From assembly GCF_001870205.1 (NCBI RefSeq), contig NZ_CP017267.1:484501-548500 (forward strand): a stretch of DNA of 64,000 nucleotides, written 5' to 3'. Origin of the DNA: Vagococcus teuberi. Lineage in GTDB: Bacteria; Bacillota; Bacilli; Lactobacillales; Vagococcaceae. Position numbers and translations under genes: made by a program. Positions 16,392-25,772 of the stretch are shown piece after piece (the stretch's first letter is position 1; the number at the start of each line of letters is the position of its first letter). The notes beneath the pieces are model-generated. The model searched no databases. It was given only the letters and a program-made list of their open reading frames with translations, and was not told where the DNA came from.

Positions 16392-18764
16392 GTGAAAAAG
16401 AAAATAGAAGATATATTAGAGTTTGATAAAGTCAAACAAATGTTATCTCAACATATTGTAACAAAATCTGGGTTGGAGCATGTTAATGATTTAAAAGCAT
16501 CACACTCATATGATGAAATAGAAGAAGCATTAATGGAGACGGAAGATGGGCTGACTGTTTTACGTTTACGAGGGGGCATTCCTATGCCAATCTTAGAAAA
16601 CATCAAACCACATATGAAACGTATTGAAATTGGTGCTATGCTAAATGGTTTAGAGCTAGCACAAGTTGGCCGTGTCTTGACAACTGTTCTTGAAATTCAA
16701 CATTTTTTTGATGATTTAAAGGATGCGGATATTGAATTATATCGTTTGTATGACTGGTCTGAAAAAATGATTGCTCTACCAGAACTATCAAAAGAAATCA
16801 GACATGCAATTGATGAAGATGGTACTGTAACAGATGACGCGTCACCTGAATTAAAACAAATTCGACAAAGTATTAGACGGTCTGAACAAGCGGTGAGAGA
16901 ACAACTTGACGGGATTCTTCGTGGGAAAAATTCGAATTATCTGAGTGATACGATTGTGACAATGAGAAATGATCGTTATGTTATCCCGGTAAAAAGCGAG
17001 TACCGAAGTCATTTTGGTGGTGTTGTCCATGATCAAAGTGCATCTGGTCAAACAGTTTTTGTTGAACCAAGACAAGTAGTTGAATTTAATAATCGTTTAA
17101 GACAACATCAAATTTCTGAACGCAAAGAAATCGAGCGAATTTTAGCTGAACTTTCTAATGAATTAGAACCTTACAGACATGATATTTTACAAAATGCTTA
17201 TGTCTTAGGAAAACTTGATTTTATTAATAGTAAAGCATTGTTTGGAAAACAATTAAAAGCTGTTGTGCCAAGATTGAGCGAGGACAAGGATGTTAACCTT
17301 AAACAAGCAAGACACCCACTAATTGATGAAGACGTTGTTGTACCAAATGATATCGTGATTGGAAAAGATTATCAGGCTGTCGTTATTACAGGACCAAATA
17401 CAGGTGGTAAGACAATTACACTTAAAACATTAGGATTACTACAATTAATGGGACAATCTGGTTTACCAATTCCTGTTGAAGAAGAAAGTAGTATTGGAAT
17501 CTTTTCAAATATTTATGCAGATATTGGGGACGAGCAATCGATTGAACAGAATTTATCAACGTTCTCTTCACATATGACAAACATTGTGTCAATTTTAGAT
17601 AATCTTGATTCAGATAGTTTGGTATTATTTGATGAGTTAGGAGCGGGGACAGATCCACAAGAAGGAGCAGCATTGGCTATTTCTATTCTAGATAAAGTGG
17701 GAGAAATCGGCGCCTATGTTATGGCAACGACTCACTACCCTGAGTTAAAAGTTTATGGCTATAATCGTCCGAATACAATCAATGCTAGTATGGAATTTGA
17801 TGTTGATACACTTAGTCCAACATATCGTTTGTTAATTGGGATTCCTGGTCGAAGTAACGCGTTTGAAATATCAAAACGTTTAGGGTTATCTCCTGATATC
17901 ATTGAGCAATCTAAACAAATTATTGACGGAGAAAGCCAAGATTTAAATGATATGATTTCTGATTTAGAAAATCAACGTAAAATGACGGAAACCGAATATT
18001 TGGAAATGCGTCACTATGCTGATGAGGCGGAAAATCTTTATCATGATTTAAAAGAAGCGTATGAACTATTCTTTACCGAACGTGAAAAAGAGATGAATAA
18101 AGCGAAAAAAGAAGCAAATGAAGTCATCAGTAAAGCACAAGAAGAATCAGAAAAAATGATTAAAGAAATTCGTCAAATGCAATTAAGAACAGGGAATAAT
18201 CAATCTGTTAAAGAACATGAATTGATTGAAGTTAAATCAGGATTAGAAAATCTAAAACATGATGAAACGCACTTGAAGAAAAATAAAGTCTTGAAAAAAG
18301 CGAAAGAGAAAAAATCATTTAAAGCTGGTGATGATGTTTTAGTTGAAGCATTTGGTCAAAGAGGAACATTGATTGAGAAAGTTGGCAATAGAGAGTGGCA
18401 AGTTCAATTAGGTATTCTGAAGATGACTGTCTCAGAAGATGGCATGACACGAATTGCACCGGAGAAAGAACCTAAAATGCGTGTTTCAACGGTAAAAAGT
18501 GATGGTGGCGGCAGTCGTCAATCAGTGTCAACTCAACTGGATTTACGTGGTAAACGTTATGAAGATGCCTTGGCAGAAGTTGATCAATACATTGATGCAG
18601 CGTTACTTGCAGGTTATCCTCAAGTAACGATTGTCCACGGACGCGGAACGGGTGCTTTAAAACAAGGGGTACAAGAGTACTTGAAAAATAATCGTCGAGT
18701 AAAAAAATATAATTTTGCTCCTAGCAATCAAGGTGGAGACGGTGCGACAATTGTGACTTTCTAA
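16392..18764 (+). CDS. mutS2: Endonuclease MutS2
   Basis: 790 residues: N-terminal clamp/lever helices, MutS-type ATPase (Walker A GPNTGGKT near 334, Walker B LVLFDELGAGTDP near 413), a long coiled coil (about 515-630), a KOW-like segment and a C-terminal Smr nuclease domain (LDLRGKRYEDAL..., HGRGTGALKQGV). It acts on branched DNA and, in Bacillus, on collided ribosomes. Start is GTG at 16392 with AGGAAGTG upstream. Confidence 0.95.
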   Translation: MKKKIEDILEFDKVKQMLSQHIVTKSGLEHVNDLKASHSYDEIEEALMETEDGLTVLRLRGGIPMPILENIKPHMKRIEIGAMLNGLELAQVGRVLTTVLEIQHFFDDLKDADIELYRLYDWSEKMIALPELSKEIRHAIDEDGTVTDDASPELKQIRQSIRRSEQAVREQLDGILRGKNSNYLSDTIVTMRNDRYVIPVKSEYRSHFGGVVHDQSASGQTVFVEPRQVVEFNNRLRQHQISERKEIERILAELSNELEPYRHDILQNAYVLGKLDFINSKALFGKQLKAVVPRLSEDKDVNLKQARHPLIDEDVVVPNDIVIGKDYQAVVITGPNTGGKTITLKTLGLLQLMGQSGLPIPVEEESSIGIFSNIYADIGDEQSIEQNLSTFSSHMTNIVSILDNLDSDSLVLFDELGAGTDPQEGAALAISILDKVGEIGAYVMATTHYPELKVYGYNRPNTINASMEFDVDTLSPTYRLLIGIPGRSNAFEISKRLGLSPDIIEQSKQIIDGESQDLNDMISDLENQRKMTETEYLEMRHYADEAENLYHDLKEAYELFFTEREKEMNKAKKEANEVISKAQEESEKMIKEIRQMQLRTGNNQSVKEHELIEVKSGLENLKHDETHLKKNKVLKKAKEKKSFKAGDDVLVEAFGQRGTLIEKVGNREWQVQLGILKMTVSEDGMTRIAPEKEPKMRVSTVKSDGGGSRQSVSTQLDLRGKRYEDALAEVDQYIDAALLAGYPQVTIVHGRGTGALKQGVQEYLKNNRRVKKYNFAPSNQGGDGATIVTF

Positions 18765-18800
18765 AAAGTGAGCAGATTGTTAGTTCTTTACTACCCCCGA

Positions 18801-18809
18801 TGGTATAAT
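18801..18809 (+). promoter_or_regulatory. Extended -10 promoter of trxA
   Basis: TGGTATAAT, an extended -10 (TGnTATAAT), with no good -35; 35-41 bases before the trxA start. Confidence 0.6.
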
Positions 18810-18843
18810 CAGTTTATAAAGTAAAAGATGATTTAGGAGATGA

Positions 18844-19161
18844 ATGAATATGGTAGAAAATATTACAGATGCAAACTTTGCAGCAGAAACAGATGAAGGA
18901 TTAGTATTGGTCGACTTCTGGGCACCTTGGTGTGGACCATGTCGTATGCAAGGACCTATCTTAGATGGTATCGCAACAGAATACCAAGACAAAGTAAAAA
19001 TTGTTAAAGTAAATGTGGATGAAAATCCTCAAACAAGTCAAGCACACGGAATCATGAGTATTCCAACATTATTACTTAAAAAAGATGGTCAAGTTGTTGA
19101 ACAAATGATTGGTGTCCAACAAAAACCACAATTAGAACAAGTATTTAATAAATATCTTTAA
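18844..19161 (+). CDS. trxA: Thioredoxin
   Basis: 105 residues with canonical WCGPC active site (about 31-35) and cis-proline MSIPT near 76. It is the general cytoplasmic disulfide reductant working with thioredoxin reductase. Two ATGs are possible: 18844 (4 bases after AGGAG) and 18850 (10 bases after; gives [10 protein letters not shown], closer to the usual TrxA start). It has its own extended -10 promoter and a strong terminator. Confidence 0.95.
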   Translation: MNMVENITDANFAAETDEGLVLVDFWAPWCGPCRMQGPILDGIATEYQDKVKIVKVNVDENPQTSQAHGIMSIPTLLLKKDGQVVEQMIGVQQKPQLEQVFNKYL

Positions 19162-19167
19162 AATTAT

Positions 19168-19210
19168 AATCATTCTATGGTGCTATAATCACTGTGGAAT
19201 GATTTTTTTT
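19168..19210 (+). terminator. Strong terminator with a TATAAT loop
   Basis: Fifteen-base arms 19168-19182 and 19190-19204 (three G-T pairs), loop CTATAAT, then T-run. Together TG (19181) plus the loop reads TGCTATAAT, an extended -10 for uvrC. Confidence 0.8.
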
Positions 19211-19258
19211 CAACAAATTGTATACTTGATAAAGAGAGAGTACAAGGAGATTAAACTA

Positions 19259-21040
19259 GTGAACGAAAGAATAAAAAATAAATTAGCTTTGTTGCCAGAT
19301 CAGCCAGGCTGTTATTTGATGAAAGATAAATATAATACCATCATCTATGTTGGTAAGGCGAAGATTTTAAAAAATCGAGTGCGATCTTATTTTACTGGGA
19401 CGCATGATGAGAAAACACAACGACTAGTAAGTGAAATTGTAGATTTTGAGACAATTATCACAGAGTCGAATACGGAAGCCTTGCTTTTAGAGATAAATTT
19501 AATCCAAAAGAATATGCCGAAGTATAACATTATGTTAAAAGATGATAAAAGCTATCCTTTTATCAAGATAACAAATGAAAAAGCCCCGAGACTGTTAATT
19601 ACACGAAAAGTATTAAAAGATAATGCGATTTATTTTGGCCCGTATCCAGATGTAAAAGCAGCGAATGAAACGAAACGATTGCTTGATAAGATTTATCCAC
19701 TTAGAAAATGTAAAAATTTACCAAATGAAGTGTGTTTATACTATCATATGGGACAATGTTTAGGTCCTTGTGTGAACCCAGTAGTAGAAGCAAAGTATAA
19801 AGAGATGGTAGAAGAAATTAAAAAGTTTTTAAATGGTGGCTATACTGAGATTCAAAAAGAAATTGAAGGAAAAATGATAAAAGCCTCTGAAAATATGGAG
19901 TTTGAAAAAGCGGCAGAATATCGTGATCAAATTCAGTCTATTCAAAGTGTGATGACCAAACAAAAAATGACGAATGCAGATTTTGTCGATCGTGATGTTT
20001 TTGGCTATTATGCTGACAAAGGGTGGATGGTTGTTCAAGTCTTTTTTGTTAGACAAGGAAAACTAATTGAACGAAATGTATTTGATTTTCCATTTTACAA
20101 TGAGCCAGAGGAAGATATGTTGACTTTTATTGGGCAGTTTTATCAAGAGAATCACCATTTTGTTCCTAAAGAAATACTATTACCAAAAGAACTGGATAAA
20201 AGCCTTGTCGAAGCGATGATTCCAACTAAAATTTTACAACCTCAACGCGGAGAGAAAAAAGATTTAGTGAATCTAGCCAATAAAAATGCCAAAATATATT
20301 TAGAAGAACAATTTAATTTAATAGAAAGAAAAGAAGATAGAACAATTGGCGCTGTAGAAAAATTAGGGCAAGCAATGAAAATACCAACGCCTAATAGAAT
20401 AGAAGCATTTGATAACTCGAATATTATGGGAGTGGATCCCGTTTCTGCTATGGTGGTTTACATTGACGGAAAACCATCAAAAAAAGACTATCGTAAATTT
20501 AAAATTAAAACAGTTGAAGGTCCAGATGATTATTCTTCAATGAAAGAAGTGATTTATCGAAGGTATTCACGAGTGATAAAGGACAATTTACCAATGCCGG
20601 ATTTAATTTTAATTGATGGTGGAAAAGGACAAGTACATGCTGCTCAAGATGTTCTTGATAACCAATTAGGTTTAGATATACCAATTGCAGGATTAGCTAA
20701 AAATGATCAGCATAAAACTAGTGAATTATTATTTGGGCCAGACTTAGATGTTGTGCCTTTAAAAAGAAGTTCTTCAGAGTTCTTTTTACTTCAACGTATA
20801 CAAGATGAGGTGCATAGATTTGCGATAACATTCCACCGTTCAACCCGTAGTAAAACAAGTTTCGCATCAAAACTTGACGGAATAGAAGGTCTTGGACCAA
20901 AACGTAAGAAAAAACTATTAACGACATTTAAATCTATGAAAAAAATTGAGGAAGCAAGTGTTGAAGATTTAGTTGATTCTGGCCTTCCAAAAACTGTTGC
21001 AACCAATGTATACCAACATTTTCAAACGATAAAAAAATAG
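19259..21040 (+). CDS. uvrC: UvrABC excinuclease subunit C
   Basis: 593 residues: GIY-YIG nuclease domain ([20 protein letters not shown], 14-33), UVR motif around 205-240, RNase H-like 3'... 5' nuclease half ([19 protein letters not shown]) and C-terminal helix-hairpin-helix pair ([16 protein letters not shown]). It makes both incisions in nucleotide excision repair. Start is GTG at 19259, preceded by AAGGAGA and matching the usual [12 protein letters not shown] start; the frame runs further upstream but without a ribosome site. Confidence 0.93.
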   Translation: MNERIKNKLALLPDQPGCYLMKDKYNTIIYVGKAKILKNRVRSYFTGTHDEKTQRLVSEIVDFETIITESNTEALLLEINLIQKNMPKYNIMLKDDKSYPFIKITNEKAPRLLITRKVLKDNAIYFGPYPDVKAANETKRLLDKIYPLRKCKNLPNEVCLYYHMGQCLGPCVNPVVEAKYKEMVEEIKKFLNGGYTEIQKEIEGKMIKASENMEFEKAAEYRDQIQSIQSVMTKQKMTNADFVDRDVFGYYADKGWMVVQVFFVRQGKLIERNVFDFPFYNEPEEDMLTFIGQFYQENHHFVPKEILLPKELDKSLVEAMIPTKILQPQRGEKKDLVNLANKNAKIYLEEQFNLIERKEDRTIGAVEKLGQAMKIPTPNRIEAFDNSNIMGVDPVSAMVVYIDGKPSKKDYRKFKIKTVEGPDDYSSMKEVIYRRYSRVIKDNLPMPDLILIDGGKGQVHAAQDVLDNQLGLDIPIAGLAKNDQHKTSELLFGPDLDVVPLKRSSSEFFLLQRIQDEVHRFAITFHRSTRSKTSFASKLDGIEGLGPKRKKKLLTTFKSMKKIEEASVEDLVDSGLPKTVATNVYQHFQTIKK

Positions 21041-21109
21041 TCAAAGTAGCAAAAAAGTGTTACAATTTATAACGTGTTTTTTTAATTCGATAACAGAGGA
21101 GTTTTAACC

Positions 21110-21403
21110 ATGAGTTTAATCATACAAATTATTACATTAGTTATCATTTTTACCAGTATGTTTATTTATTATCGCCAAGTGAGTAAAGCAAAAAAGAGTC
21201 AGTTAGGTTTAGAAGTATTAGCAAGAACATCTCAACTTAGTATGAGTGCTTTTGTTTTAGGTCTTGGTGTTATTTTAATTGAATTAAATTCGTTTGGATT
21301 ATCAAGAAGTGAGTTTGTGAATCACTTACTGATTTATGGAGCATTTGTCAGTTTGGTAACAATAATCAGTATTTGGTACTACTCTCGAACGCTAAAAAAT
21401 TAG
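21110..21403 (+). CDS. Small three-segment membrane protein, YtpI-like
   Basis: 97 residues with three hydrophobic stretches (about 3-20, 45-62, 70-91) and a basic loop (YRQVSKAKKSQ). Length and the S-S-A-LG pattern of the second segment weakly resemble the YtpI family, but I do not recognise it securely. AGAGGAG precedes the ATG. It stands between uvrC and the NADH dehydrogenase gene; function unknown. Confidence 0.65.
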   Translation: MSLIIQIITLVIIFTSMFIYYRQVSKAKKSQLGLEVLARTSQLSMSAFVLGLGVILIELNSFGLSRSEFVNHLLIYGAFVSLVTIISIWYYSRTLKN

Positions 21404-21427
21404 AAAAATATTTGTTTTTTTATTCAC

Positions 21428-21467
21428 AGTCAAATATTTTGACTTTTTTGTGAAAAAGAACTATAGT
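21428..21467 (+). promoter_or_regulatory. ndh promoter with palindromic operator
   Basis: TTGACT (21439-21444), 17 bases, TATAGT (21462-21467). The palindrome AGTCAAA-TAT-TTTGACT (21428-21444) ends on the -35 box and is nested in TTCACA...TGTGAA half-sites. Likely a repressor or redox-regulator operator; the identity is not known. Confidence 0.6.
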
Positions 21468-21499
21468 ATCCATTGAATAAAAGTTGGAGGGAATAAAAA

Positions 21500-22708
21500 A
21501 TGAGCAGACCTAGAGTCGTTATTTTGGGAGCAGGCTATGCAGGCTTAAAAACAGCTAAAGAATTAAGTAAGAAAAATGTTGATGCTGATATCATTTTGGT
21601 GAACAAAAATGATTATCACTATGAATCAACGCAGTTACACGAAGTAGCAGCAGGAACAGAACCAGCCAGTAAAATAACTTTCAACATTGTTGATGTTATT
21701 GATACTAAGAAAGTTCAGTTCTTAAAGGACACTGTTATCAAAGTGGATAAAGATAACAAAAAAGTTTTATTAGAAAATACTGGTGAATTAGCTTATGACT
21801 ATTTAGTGATGGCATTAGGATTTGAATCAGAAACATTTGGTATTCCAGGTGTTGATGACTATTCGTTACCATTAGTGAATATTAAAACAGCTGAAGCAGC
21901 ACAAGCTCATCTAGATAGAGCATTAGCTAACTACCAAAAATCTAAAGATGAATTAGATTTATCTATCGTTGTTTGTGGAGCTGGATTTACAAGTATTGAG
22001 TATTTAGGAGAAATTACAAATCGTATTCCTAAATTAGCTAAAACAATGAATTTTCCAATGGATAAAGTGAAAATTACTTGTATTGAAGCAATGCCAACAT
22101 TACTACCAATGTTCTCTGAAAAACTTGGTCAATTTGGTATTGATGTATTGAAAAAACGTGGTGTAACGTTTAAAGTCGGAACACCAATTAAAGAAATCAA
22201 AGAGCATACTGTTGTTTACGAAGAAAATGGTGAGTTGAAAGAAGTTCATGCTCATACCATTATTTGGACAACGGGTGTTAAAGGTAGTCATGTTGTTGGT
22301 GAATCTGGATTTTCTGAACGTCGTGGACGTGTAATGGTTGAAAAAGATTTACGTGTTGAAGGATATCCTGATATCTTCATGATCGGTGACGTGAGTGCTG
22401 TGATGGATGAAGAGTCTGGAAGACCATTCCCAACAACAGCTCAAATTGCTATTAAACAAGGTGAAGCCGCTGCAAATAACTTAGCTCGCTTATTAACTAA
22501 CCAACCAACAGAAGCTTTTACTTTCAAATCTTTAGGTACTGTTGCTTCAATCGGTAATAATGTTGGTATCGGACAAATATTAGGTGGTAAAGAAGTCAAA
22601 GGTTATATGGGTTCAATTGTTAAGAAAAGCATTATTAATAAATCACTTCTTGCGGTAGGAACAGCAGGAACCCTTCTTAAAAAAGGTCGATTTGATTATT
22701 ATCATTAA
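21500..22708 (+). CDS. ndh: Type II NADH dehydrogenase (FAD-dependent)
   Basis: 402 residues with two Rossmann motifs: FAD-binding VVILGAGYAGLKTAKEL (about 5-21) and NAD-binding VVCGAGFTSIEYLGEI (about 157-172). A late FAD motif reads PDIFMIGDVSAVMD. The C-terminus carries a hydrophobic/amphipathic stretch suited to membrane attachment. It oxidises NADH and reduces quinone without pumping protons. In this group it works with cytochrome bd when heme is present, or as a general NADH oxidation route. GGAGGG ribosome site; single gene. Confidence 0.88.
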   Translation: MSRPRVVILGAGYAGLKTAKELSKKNVDADIILVNKNDYHYESTQLHEVAAGTEPASKITFNIVDVIDTKKVQFLKDTVIKVDKDNKKVLLENTGELAYDYLVMALGFESETFGIPGVDDYSLPLVNIKTAEAAQAHLDRALANYQKSKDELDLSIVVCGAGFTSIEYLGEITNRIPKLAKTMNFPMDKVKITCIEAMPTLLPMFSEKLGQFGIDVLKKRGVTFKVGTPIKEIKEHTVVYEENGELKEVHAHTIIWTTGVKGSHVVGESGFSERRGRVMVEKDLRVEGYPDIFMIGDVSAVMDEESGRPFPTTAQIAIKQGEAAANNLARLLTNQPTEAFTFKSLGTVASIGNNVGIGQILGGKEVKGYMGSIVKKSIINKSLLAVGTAGTLLKKGRFDYYH

Positions 22709-22716
22709 GATAAAAT

Positions 22717-22762
22717 TAAACAGCAATTCTAAGTATTTATACTTAAGATTGCTGTTTTTTGT
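22717..22762. terminator. Bidirectional intrinsic terminator
   Basis: Eighteen-base arm AAACAGCAATTCTAAGTA paired with TACTTAAGATTGCTGTTT across a TTTA loop; lies between convergent ndh and sdaAA. Confidence 0.9.
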
Positions 22763-22771
22763 TTTATTAAA

Positions 22772-23641
22772 TCATTTATTATTATAAAGTTGATGCATAA
22801 TTTTTTTACCTGTTTTAGTGGCAGCTAGTCCACCTTCAGCAGTTTCTTTAAAAGCAGAAGGCATTTGCATTCCCACTTGATGCATGGCTTCAATGACTTC
22901 ATCAACAGGAATGACACTTTTTACTCCTGCTAAAGCCATATCGGCAGAAATAAATGCTTGTGATGCACCAAGAGCATTTCTCTTAATACAAGGAATTTCT
23001 ACCAAGCCTGCAACCGGGTCACAGATTAAACCAAGCATATTGATAATAGTAATAGCGACAGCTTGAGATGCTTGTTCAGGTGTACCACCACAAGTTTCAA
23101 CAAGTGCTCCACTTGCCATAGCGCTAGCTGATCCGACTTCAGCTTGGCATCCTCCAGCAGCCCCGCTAATTGAGGCATTGTTAGCAATGACCAAACCGAT
23201 AGCACCAGCTGCAAATAAAAAGTTGATTTGTTGCTCTTTTGTTAAATCACGTTCATCTGTTAGAGCAGATAATACTCCAGCAGCTACACCGGCACTCCCA
23301 GCAGTAGGTGTGGCGCAAATTAACCCCATCTCAGCATTTACTTCATTGACTGCCATGGCATTTTGCACCGCACGTAAAATAGTTTCACCACTTAAAAAAT
23401 CACCTTTATTAATATATTGATTCATTCTAGGAGCATCTCCACCGGTTAAACCGGTTACGGAAGTGACCCCTTTTACCCCTTTTTCAATTGAGGCTGACAT
23501 GACGGAAAGATTTTTTTCCATGTGAGCTATAATCACTTCACGTGGTCGCTGTGAAACTTCTATTTCTGTTTGGATCATGGCTTCAGCAAGCGAACCATAT
23601 TCATTTGCTAAAATAACTAATTCTTCAATTGTTTCAAACAT
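22772..23641 (-). CDS. sdaAA: L-serine dehydratase, Fe-S dependent, alpha subunit
   Basis: 289 residues. Cysteines for the [4Fe-4S] cluster are visible in LICATPTAGSAG, LICDPVAG and IPCIKRN. With the beta subunit it deaminates L-serine to pyruvate and ammonia. Start is the ATG at 23641 (AAAGGAC upstream); an earlier in-frame ATG has no ribosome site. It follows sdaAB by 13 bases on the minus strand, one operon. Confidence 0.92.
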   Translation of the reverse strand: MFETIEELVILANEYGSLAEAMIQTEIEVSQRPREVIIAHMEKNLSVMSASIEKGVKGVTSVTGLTGGDAPRMNQYINKGDFLSGETILRAVQNAMAVNEVNAEMGLICATPTAGSAGVAAGVLSALTDERDLTKEQQINFLFAAGAIGLVIANNASISGAAGGCQAEVGSASAMASGALVETCGGTPEQASQAVAITIINMLGLICDPVAGLVEIPCIKRNALGASQAFISADMALAGVKSVIPVDEVIEAMHQVGMQMPSAFKETAEGGLAATKTGKKIMHQLYNNK

Positions 23642-23654
23642 TCCTGTGTCCTTT

Positions 23655-24314
23655 CTAGTTGAAAAAATCAACCGCATCAATATATTCTATTTGTCGTAAT
23701 GAATCAAGTAAACCTTCTACTCGGTTATCAACTTCGATAATCATCATTGCTTTTTCGCCTTTTGCTTCACGAGTTAATGTCATCGTACTAATATTAATAT
23801 TCTTTTCAGATAATAGCCGTGTCACATTCGCAACAACTCCAGGTTTATCTTGATGGAAAGTAATGTAGGTTGGGGTAGAAAAATCTAGATTAATTTTAAA
23901 CCCATTTAATTCCGAAATTTGAATCGATCCGCCACCAATAGAAATTCCTGTACATGTCATTGTTCGATCTTTTGTTCGAAGTACCATTTTAACTTGGTTT
24001 GGGTGATCTGCTTTTTCAATTTTAGGTATAAACGCCACTTCCATCCCTTTTTCATGTGCAAGTTCTAAAGATTTAGATAGACGATCATCGTCAGGTTCCA
24101 TACCGAGTAACCCACCGACTAGGGCAATATCAGTACCGTGACCTCTATATGTTTTAGCAAATGATTCATACAAGTAAATATCAACAGATAAAGGCTGCTC
24201 ACCTAATATTCGTCTGATGACTTTACCAATTCTTGCAGCTCCTGCAGTATGAGAACTACTTGGACCAATCATGACTGGTCCAATGATATCGAAAACGCTA
24301 TTATATTGACCCAT
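23655..24314 (-). CDS. sdaAB: L-serine dehydratase, beta subunit
   Basis: 219 residues: N-terminal FDIIGPVMIGPSSSHTAGAARIG segment that shapes the active site and a C-terminal ACT domain (about 145-215, KPGVVANVTRLLSEKNINISTM). The ACT domain suggests allosteric sensing of serine. TGGAGG ribosome site. First gene of the two-gene serine degradation operon. Confidence 0.92.
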   Translation of the reverse strand: MGQYNSVFDIIGPVMIGPSSSHTAGAARIGKVIRRILGEQPLSVDIYLYESFAKTYRGHGTDIALVGGLLGMEPDDDRLSKSLELAHEKGMEVAFIPKIEKADHPNQVKMVLRTKDRTMTCTGISIGGGSIQISELNGFKINLDFSTPTYITFHQDKPGVVANVTRLLSEKNINISTMTLTREAKGEKAMMIIEVDNRVEGLLDSLRQIEYIDAVDFFN

Positions 24315-24380
24315 ATTTTTCCTCCATATTTATTTAATCATTGGTTTTAGTTTACCATAAAGCTTATTCTATACCTTGAA

Positions 24381-24408
24381 TTAAGTCTTTTTTTTATTTA
24401 AATATAAT
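24381..24408 (+). promoter_or_regulatory. Probable cinA promoter
   Basis: TTAAGT, 16 bases, TATAAT (24403-24408), about 50 bases before the cinA ATG. Confidence 0.45.
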
Positions 24409-24458
24409 GTGATAAAATGGAAAAAAACGTATATTAATTTATGAGTGGAGGAATATAG

Positions 24459-25673
24459 ATGAAAACAGAATTAATTGTTGTTGGAACAGAGCTTCTACTT
24501 GGGCAAATAGTCAACACAAATGGGGCATATTTATCAAAAGAATTAGCAGATTTAGGTTATGAAGTTTATTTTGAAACGACGGTAGGTGATAATAAAAAAA
24601 GATTAACGGACACAATAGAATTAGCATCTACAAGAAGTGAATTAGTTATCTTATGTGGTGGGTTAGGACCAACTACAGATGATTTAACAAAAGAAGTGGT
24701 GAGTGAATTCATTCATGAACCACTAGAGTATGATGAAGAATCTCTAGAAAAAATCTATCATCTGTTTACGTCAAATGATAAAAAAATGCCTGAAAATAAT
24801 AAACAACAAGCTCTAACATTTAAGAAAGGGATCACATTAAAAAATCCGACAGGACTTGCATGCGGAATTTTTATTACGGTGAATGATGTTAATTATTTAC
24901 TATTACCTGGTCCACCAAGTGAATTGACAGCTATGTTTGAACAGGTTGCTAAACCTTTACTCAGAAAACTAGCTCCACATCATAAAGAATTAATATCACG
25001 TTATTTGCGATTTATTGATATAGGAGAATCACAACTTGTGACAGATTTATCTGATTTAATTGATGCACAGACTAATCCAACTGTGGCTCCCTACGCGAAA
25101 TCAAATGAAGTAATGTTACGACTTACGGCGCAAAGTTCAGATTTACAAATAGCCAATCATTTACTAGATGAAATGGAAGATAAAATATTAGCTATTGAGA
25201 AAGAATTCTTCTATGGCTATGGAGAAGAGTTGACCATACAAGATGTCGCTGTTAATCAATTAAAACAAAAGGGCAAAACTCTTGCGGTGATTGACATATT
25301 AACAGATGGACAGTTCTTTACAAAAGGGATTGAGGTGAAAGGTGGGACTGATGTTGTTAAATTTGGATTAGCTCTTGAGAACAAAGACATGTTAACTACA
25401 GTATTTGATAAAACATTTGATACAAACGATGATGAGGTGCTTGGAAAAGAAATAGCAACATATAGTTTACAAAAGTTTGGCACAGATTACGTGATGGTTC
25501 TCTTAGGAGATTTAAGTCGTGGAAATGATGAATTACCAGAAGGGACTGTTTGGTTTGTCTTAGCTAGTGAAAATGGTGTGGTATGTAAAAAAAGAGTGTT
25601 TAAACGTCATCTAGCTTATATGAAGGATGGTGCCGTTAAACACGCATATAATTTTATTCGATTAAATAGTTAA
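24459..25673 (+). CDS. cinA: Competence/damage-inducible protein CinA
   Basis: 404 residues. The N-terminal MoaB/MoeA-like domain (1-165) has VVGTELLLGQIVNTNG, GGLGPTTDDLTKE and PGPPSE. The C-terminal part is the CinA_C region, where the usual catalytic nicotinamide-nucleotide amidase motifs look weak (DILTDGQFFTKG... instead of ESCTGG). Members recycle pyridine nucleotides or dephosphorylate ADP-ribose. It precedes recA, as in streptococci and enterococci; there cinA is co-induced with competence. Confidence 0.88.
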   Translation: MKTELIVVGTELLLGQIVNTNGAYLSKELADLGYEVYFETTVGDNKKRLTDTIELASTRSELVILCGGLGPTTDDLTKEVVSEFIHEPLEYDEESLEKIYHLFTSNDKKMPENNKQQALTFKKGITLKNPTGLACGIFITVNDVNYLLLPGPPSELTAMFEQVAKPLLRKLAPHHKELISRYLRFIDIGESQLVTDLSDLIDAQTNPTVAPYAKSNEVMLRLTAQSSDLQIANHLLDEMEDKILAIEKEFFYGYGEELTIQDVAVNQLKQKGKTLAVIDILTDGQFFTKGIEVKGGTDVVKFGLALENKDMLTTVFDKTFDTNDDEVLGKEIATYSLQKFGTDYVMVLLGDLSRGNDELPEGTVWFVLASENGVVCKKRVFKRHLAYMKDGAVKHAYNFIRLNS

Positions 25674-25684
25674 AATAAAACACA

Positions 25685-25698
25685 CGAATATTTGTTCG
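25685..25698. promoter_or_regulatory. LexA (SOS) box upstream of recA
   Basis: CGAAT-ATTT-GTTCG matches the Gram-positive LexA/DinR consensus CGAAC-N4-GTTCG with one mismatch. It sits just upstream of the recA -35. Confidence 0.75.
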
Positions 25699-25706
25699 CT
25701 TTTTTC

Positions 25707-25735
25707 TTGCTTTTTTGAATAAAAAAAAGTATATT
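25707..25735 (+). promoter_or_regulatory. recA promoter
   Basis: TTGCTT, 17 bases, TATATT, about 40 bases before the recA ATG and immediately after the SOS box. Confidence 0.5.
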
Positions 25736-25772
25736 ATAAAGTGAAGAGATAAATATAACTGGAGGTACATAC

